17,873 nucleotides of DNA from Chloroflexota bacterium (GTDB lineage: Bacteria > Chloroflexota > Anaerolineae > UBA4142). The translations under genes and the position numbers were made by a program. The notes under the pieces were generated by a model. The model worked only from the letters and a program-made list of their open reading frames with translations. It was not told the DNA's origin and searched no databases. Below are positions 14,849 through 17,873 of this stretch, in pieces. The stretch is from positions 1-17,873 of the forward strand of contig JACQGS010000316.1 of the NCBI GenBank assembly GCA_016199405.1. The letters run 5' to 3'. Every line of letters begins with the position of its first letter. The stretch's first letter is position 1.

Positions 14849-16222
14849 ATTTCCCCCCGCCGCGAACTGCGCCTCGCGTTGCTCGCCGCGATGGAAGCGT
14901 GCTGGGTGTACGCCGTGTTCGCGTTCGCCGGCGCGTGGCTGAATCTTTTACCGCCGAGCGCGCCGAGTATTTTTCTCGCGTACTGGTGCGCGCTCGTTCT
15001 GGGGCGCACGCTGCCGCGTTTGCAGTGGCGCTGGGGTTTCGCGCAACTCGCCGTCGTCGCGAGCGCGCTGGGAATCGCGTTTCTTATTGCATGGATCGAG
15101 ATTTACGCGCGGCAAGCGCTCTTCGATCTCGCCGCGCCGGCGCGTTTTCTCAGCGTGCTGCTCACGTTCGCCGACCGTGTGCGCGCGGAGCATTTGATCG
15201 CGGCGGCGGTCGTTTATTGTTTTCTGCGCGGCTTGGGATTCGCGCAGCGTCCCTTGACGCTCTGGTTCATCGGCTATCAATTTCGCTTGGGAATTGTATT
15301 TTTCTTTGGAGTGCTCATTCTTTCCGGCTTTCTCAAACCGCTCGATCTTTCGGCATGGATCTTTGCGTACTTTTTCCTCGCGTTGCTTTCGATCGCGCTT
15401 GCGCGTGTGGAAGAAATGGAAAGCGCGCTCACATTGGGACCGCGCTGGGCGCTGACATTTTTGGGCGCGGTCACGCTCGTCATTTTTCTGGGGCTTGCCG
15501 GCGCGCGCGTCATTACGTTGGAGGTCGTGGAAGGTTCGTTGCGATTCTTATCGCCGGTCTGGACTTTATTTGCGGTGATCATTCTGATGATCTCGATTCC
15601 GTTTAGTTTTCTCGCCGACTTACTTTACAATTTGTTGACGCCACTCTTGGGCAGTCTCCGGAAAATGATCGATGATTTCTTGGGCAACTTTCGTACACCG
15701 ACGCCGCCGGAGCAATCTGAGCCATTGCTTCAGCCCAACCCCGCGTTAGAATCGCTGTTCCCGATTCTCAAAACGGTTTTTGTTTTAGCCGTTCTTTTTA
15801 TCGTCGGATTGTGGATCGCGAAAGCGTTGAATCGCCGGATGCGGCGGTACGAACAAGAGAATTTCGTGCGCGAACAGATTGGCGCGGACGAAGACGGCGC
15901 GCAGTCCGATCCGCACGCGCAGAATGCGCGCCGCGCGCGGCGGCGCAATCTCAATGCGGAATCGATCCGCCGGATTTATGCCGCGCTCGTCGCGCGCGCG
16001 GGTGATGCGGGCATCGCGCGGCGTGTCGCGGAAACGCCAAACGAATTCTTGCCGCGCCTCGAACAGTCGTGGCAAGATCGCGCGGACGATCTGGGCGCGA
16101 TCACGCGCGCGTACGTCGCCGCGCATTACGGCGAAGAAAGCGCGACGCCGGAGGTGGTCACGCACGTGCGCGCGGCGTGGGATCGCGTCCAAACCTCGAT
16201 CCGGCAGAAACGCGTGAAATGA
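14816..16222 (+). CDS. Polytopic membrane protein with C-terminal DUF4129 domain
   Basis: The protein has up to 468 residues. About seven hydrophobic segments occupy residues 20-270 (for example LAVVASALGIAFLIAWIEIY and LGIVFFFGVLILSGFL), then a Pro-rich linker (293-310), another membrane segment (about 315-338), a basic stretch and the DUF4129 domain (about 383-458: SIRRIYAALVARAG, TPNEFLPRL, LGAITRAYVAAHYG). The layout recalls TgpA-like proteins (membrane bundle, transglutaminase core, DUF4129), but no transglutaminase core is present. The start is uncertain. TTG at 14816 is the longest reading; TTG at 14822 has better spacing from GGGAG (14808-14812); ATG at 14891 would cut into the first membrane segment. 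The end overlaps the start of nnr (ATGA). Confidence 0.85.
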   Translation: MNLKFGTWDLRISPRRELRLALLAAMEACWVYAVFAFAGAWLNLLPPSAPSIFLAYWCALVLGRTLPRLQWRWGFAQLAVVASALGIAFLIAWIEIYARQALFDLAAPARFLSVLLTFADRVRAEHLIAAAVVYCFLRGLGFAQRPLTLWFIGYQFRLGIVFFFGVLILSGFLKPLDLSAWIFAYFFLALLSIALARVEEMESALTLGPRWALTFLGAVTLVIFLGLAGARVITLEVVEGSLRFLSPVWTLFAVIILMISIPFSFLADLLYNLLTPLLGSLRKMIDDFLGNFRTPTPPEQSEPLLQPNPALESLFPILKTVFVLAVLFIVGLWIAKALNRRMRRYEQENFVREQIGADEDGAQSDPHAQNARRARRRNLNAESIRRIYAALVARAGDAGIARRVAETPNEFLPRLEQSWQDRADDLGAITRAYVAAHYGEESATPEVVTHVRAAWDRVQTSIRQKRVK

Positions 16223-17873
16223 AACTCGTCACCTCTACCCAAATGCGCGAACTCGAACAGCGCGCCGATGCGAGCGGCAATTCGTACGCCGCGATGATGG
16301 AACGCGCCGGCAAATCCGTCGCCGACGCGTTGTGCGCCCGAATGGATGTGCGCGCGAAGAAAATCCTCGCGCTGATCGGTCCCGGCAACAACGGCGGCGA
16401 TGGCTTGGTGTGCGCGCGGCATTTGCGCGATGCCGGCGCGCGCATCACGCTGTACGTTTGGCGCCGCGCGCCGCGCGACGATGACGCGAATTGGCGGCTG
16501 TGCGTCGAGCGCGGGATTCGAACCGTACGCGCGGAAGAGGATAAGGAACTAGGGGGACTGAAGGAACTCGCGAGGGACTGCGACGTAATTGTTGATGCGC
16601 TCTTGGGAACCGGTGTCGCGCGTCCAATTGAAGGGCTGCTCAAGGATTTGCTCGCGGTCGTGAAAACAAAATCACCCAATCACCCAATCACTTTTTCTCC
16701 TCTGCTCCCCCGCGCCCGTACATCTCTCACTCTTGCCGATTCAAACACTCACCCCCGCCCTTACCTCGTCGCAGTCGATCTCCCCAGCGGCTTGAATCCC
16801 GATACCGGCGCGCTTGATCCAGCCACGCTTGCCGCCGATCTCACGATTACATTCGCGTTTCCAAAAATCGGGCAAATGATTTTTCCCGGCGCAGGCGCGG
16901 TCGGCGAACTGATCGTCGCGGATATTGGCATTCGCGCGGAATGGGCAGAGGAAATTTCGGTGGAGGTCGCCAGCGCGGGCGAAATCGCAGCGAAATTACC
17001 GGCGCGTGCGCGTGAATCACATAAAGGCACGTTCGGCAAAGCACTCATTTGCGCGGGCTCGGCGAATTACGTCGGCGCGGCGTTTCTTGCCGGCGCGGCG
17101 GCGACGCGCGCGGGCGCGGGACTCGTGACACTCGCGCTCCCGCGCGCGCTCGTTCCGATCGTCGCCGCGGCTTTGCATGAGACGACCTTCGTCGCGTTGC
17201 CGGAAAATCGCGGCGCGCTTGCCGCGCGCGCGGCGCGCGTGATGCTTGAACGCGTCGCGGATTACGACGCGTGGTTGATCGGTCCGGGGTTGGGACGCGC
17301 GGCAGAGACGGTGCGGTTTGTGTGTGCACTCGTAGGGGCGAGGCATTCGCCAGAACTAGACTCAAAGGGGCGCAAAGTCGGTACAAACCGAGCAAGGTTA
17401 CATTCTGGAATTGAGCGTGCGAATGCCTCGCCCCTACCGGTGGTAATCGACGCAGACGCGCTCTTCGCGCTCGCGCAAACGCCGCGTTGGTGGAAAAAAA
17501 TCGCGCCGGACCGCGCGATTCTGACGCCGCATCCCGGCGAAATGGCAACGCTCACCGGTCTATCGCGCGACGAAATTCAACGCGACCGTATCGGCATTGC
17601 TAAAAAATTCGCAGCGGAGTGGAAACAGATCGTGGTATTGAAGGGCGCGCATACGGTGGTTGCAAATGGAGACGGGCACGCGACGATCATTCCATTTGCA
17701 ACGCCCGCGCTCGCGACTGCCGGCACCGGCGACGTGCTCGCCGGCGTCATCGTTGCAATGCTCGCACAAGGATTGTCCGCGTACGCCGCGGCGATGGTTG
17801 GCGCGTACGTGCACGGGCTTGCCGGCAAAATCGTGGAAGAGGAAATTGGAACTGCCGGCGGAGTGGCGAGCGA
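16219..17873 (+). CDS. nnr: Bifunctional NAD(P)H-hydrate repair enzyme (epimerase + ADP-dependent dehydratase), partial
   Basis: It repairs hydrated NAD(P)H: the N-terminal domain interconverts the R and S forms and the C-terminal ribokinase-like domain dehydrates the S form with ADP. The gene is open to the window edge (551 codons) and probably lacks only a short C-terminal tail. Epimerase motifs are GPGNNGGDGLVCARHL, DVIVDALLGTGV and VAVDLPSGLNPDTG. Dehydratase motifs are HKGTFGKALICAGSANYVGA, GPGLGR, VVIDADAL, LTPHPGEM, VLKGAHTVV and TAGTGDVLAG. The ATG overlaps the preceding stop. There are two in-frame insertions: about 25 residues of low-complexity sequence before VAVDLPSG (16660-16760), and 34 residues encoded by a MITE-like element just before VVIDADAL (17335-17436). 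Both lie in places where loops are expected, so activity may be kept. Confidence 0.95.
   Translation, partial: MKLVTSTQMRELEQRADASGNSYAAMMERAGKSVADALCARMDVRAKKILALIGPGNNGGDGLVCARHLRDAGARITLYVWRRAPRDDDANWRLCVERGIRTVRAEEDKELGGLKELARDCDVIVDALLGTGVARPIEGLLKDLLAVVKTKSPNHPITFSPLLPRARTSLTLADSNTHPRPYLVAVDLPSGLNPDTGALDPATLAADLTITFAFPKIGQMIFPGAGAVGELIVADIGIRAEWAEEISVEVASAGEIAAKLPARARESHKGTFGKALICAGSANYVGAAFLAGAAATRAGAGLVTLALPRALVPIVAAALHETTFVALPENRGALAARAARVMLERVADYDAWLIGPGLGRAAETVRFVCALVGARHSPELDSKGRKVGTNRARLHSGIERANASPLPVVIDADALFALAQTPRWWKKIAPDRAILTPHPGEMATLTGLSRDEIQRDRIGIAKKFAAEWKQIVVLKGAHTVVANGDGHATIIPFATPALATAGTGDVLAGVIVAMLAQGLSAYAAAMVGAYVHGLAGKIVEEEIGTAGGVAS
16670..16691 (+). repeat. Tandem 8-mer inside nnr
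   Basis: The unit AATCACCC is present 2.75 times in a row. It starts a pyrimidine-rich stretch running to about 16770 that reads in frame but has no counterpart in normal epimerase domains. Its composition is unlike the surrounding GCG-rich codons. Confidence 0.7.
17332..17437. mobile_element. MITE-like element inserted in frame in nnr
   Basis: GTAGGGGCGAGGCATTCGC (17332-17350) and its exact complement (17419-17437) form 19-bp terminal inverted repeats. If the outer TA on each side (17333-17334 and 17435-17436) is the target duplication, as made by IS630/Tc1-type transposases, the element proper is the 100 bp from 17335 to 17434. Removing the element and one TA (102 bp, 34 codons) gives CALV directly joined to PVVIDADAL, the ordinary family sequence. 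Internal small stems (CCAGAA/TTCTGG and CGGT/ACCG) are visible. It has no room for a transposase, so it would be non-autonomous. No second copy is visible in this window. Confidence 0.82.

Overview
The window looks like a stretch of a GC-rich bacterial chromosome from the Chloroflexota, probably Anaerolineae-like. The reasons are three lipoprotein solute-binding proteins with Ala/Pro/Thr-rich or VERVVEKVV-type linkers after the lipobox, the MoxR/DUF58/DUF4129 cluster, and intergenic spacers built of short degenerate repeat words. The assignment is by style of sequence only; no marker gene is present.

Minus-strand half (1-12373). Reading in the direction of transcription: a small unknown protein (12296-11952), an unknown polytopic membrane protein (11925-11035) and an oligopeptide-type solute-binding lipoprotein (SBP3, 11038-9221, overlapping the membrane gene by ATGA) form one unit. 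It ends at an excellent intrinsic terminator (9168-9136). One base further on is a perfect TTGACA-17-TATAAT promoter (9134-9106) for SBP2 (8866-7160). SBP2 is followed by a 14-bp perfect hairpin, a remnant of a SpoU-type RNA methyltransferase, and the two DppB/DppC-type permeases (6804-5842 and 5833-4877), then a terminator (4804-4771). No ATPase gene is present. Next come a propeller-plus-membrane protein of unknown role (4740-3049) and SBP1 (2646-94), which has its own perfect TTGACA-17-TATAAT promoter.

Plus-strand half (12503-17873). A promoter drives a MoxR AAA+ ATPase, a DUF58 protein, a membrane protein with a C-terminal DUF4129 domain, and a bifunctional NAD(P)H-hydrate repair enzyme (nnr), which overlaps the previous gene by ATGA and runs off the window end.

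The main unusual points are these. (1) SBP1 and SBP2 share a promoter, a two-block 5' leader, a ribosome site and signal-peptide DNA; the two leader blocks are complementary to each other and the second lies exactly 52 nt upstream of each start codon, so I propose a cis-regulatory RNA. (2) The mature part of SBP1 has the SBP family-5 motifs in circularly permuted order. (3) nnr carries a 100-bp MITE-like element with perfect terminal inverted repeats and a TA duplication, inserted in frame so that it adds exactly 34 codons. (4) Several spacers, gene ends and one further nnr insertion are made of short degenerate repeats.
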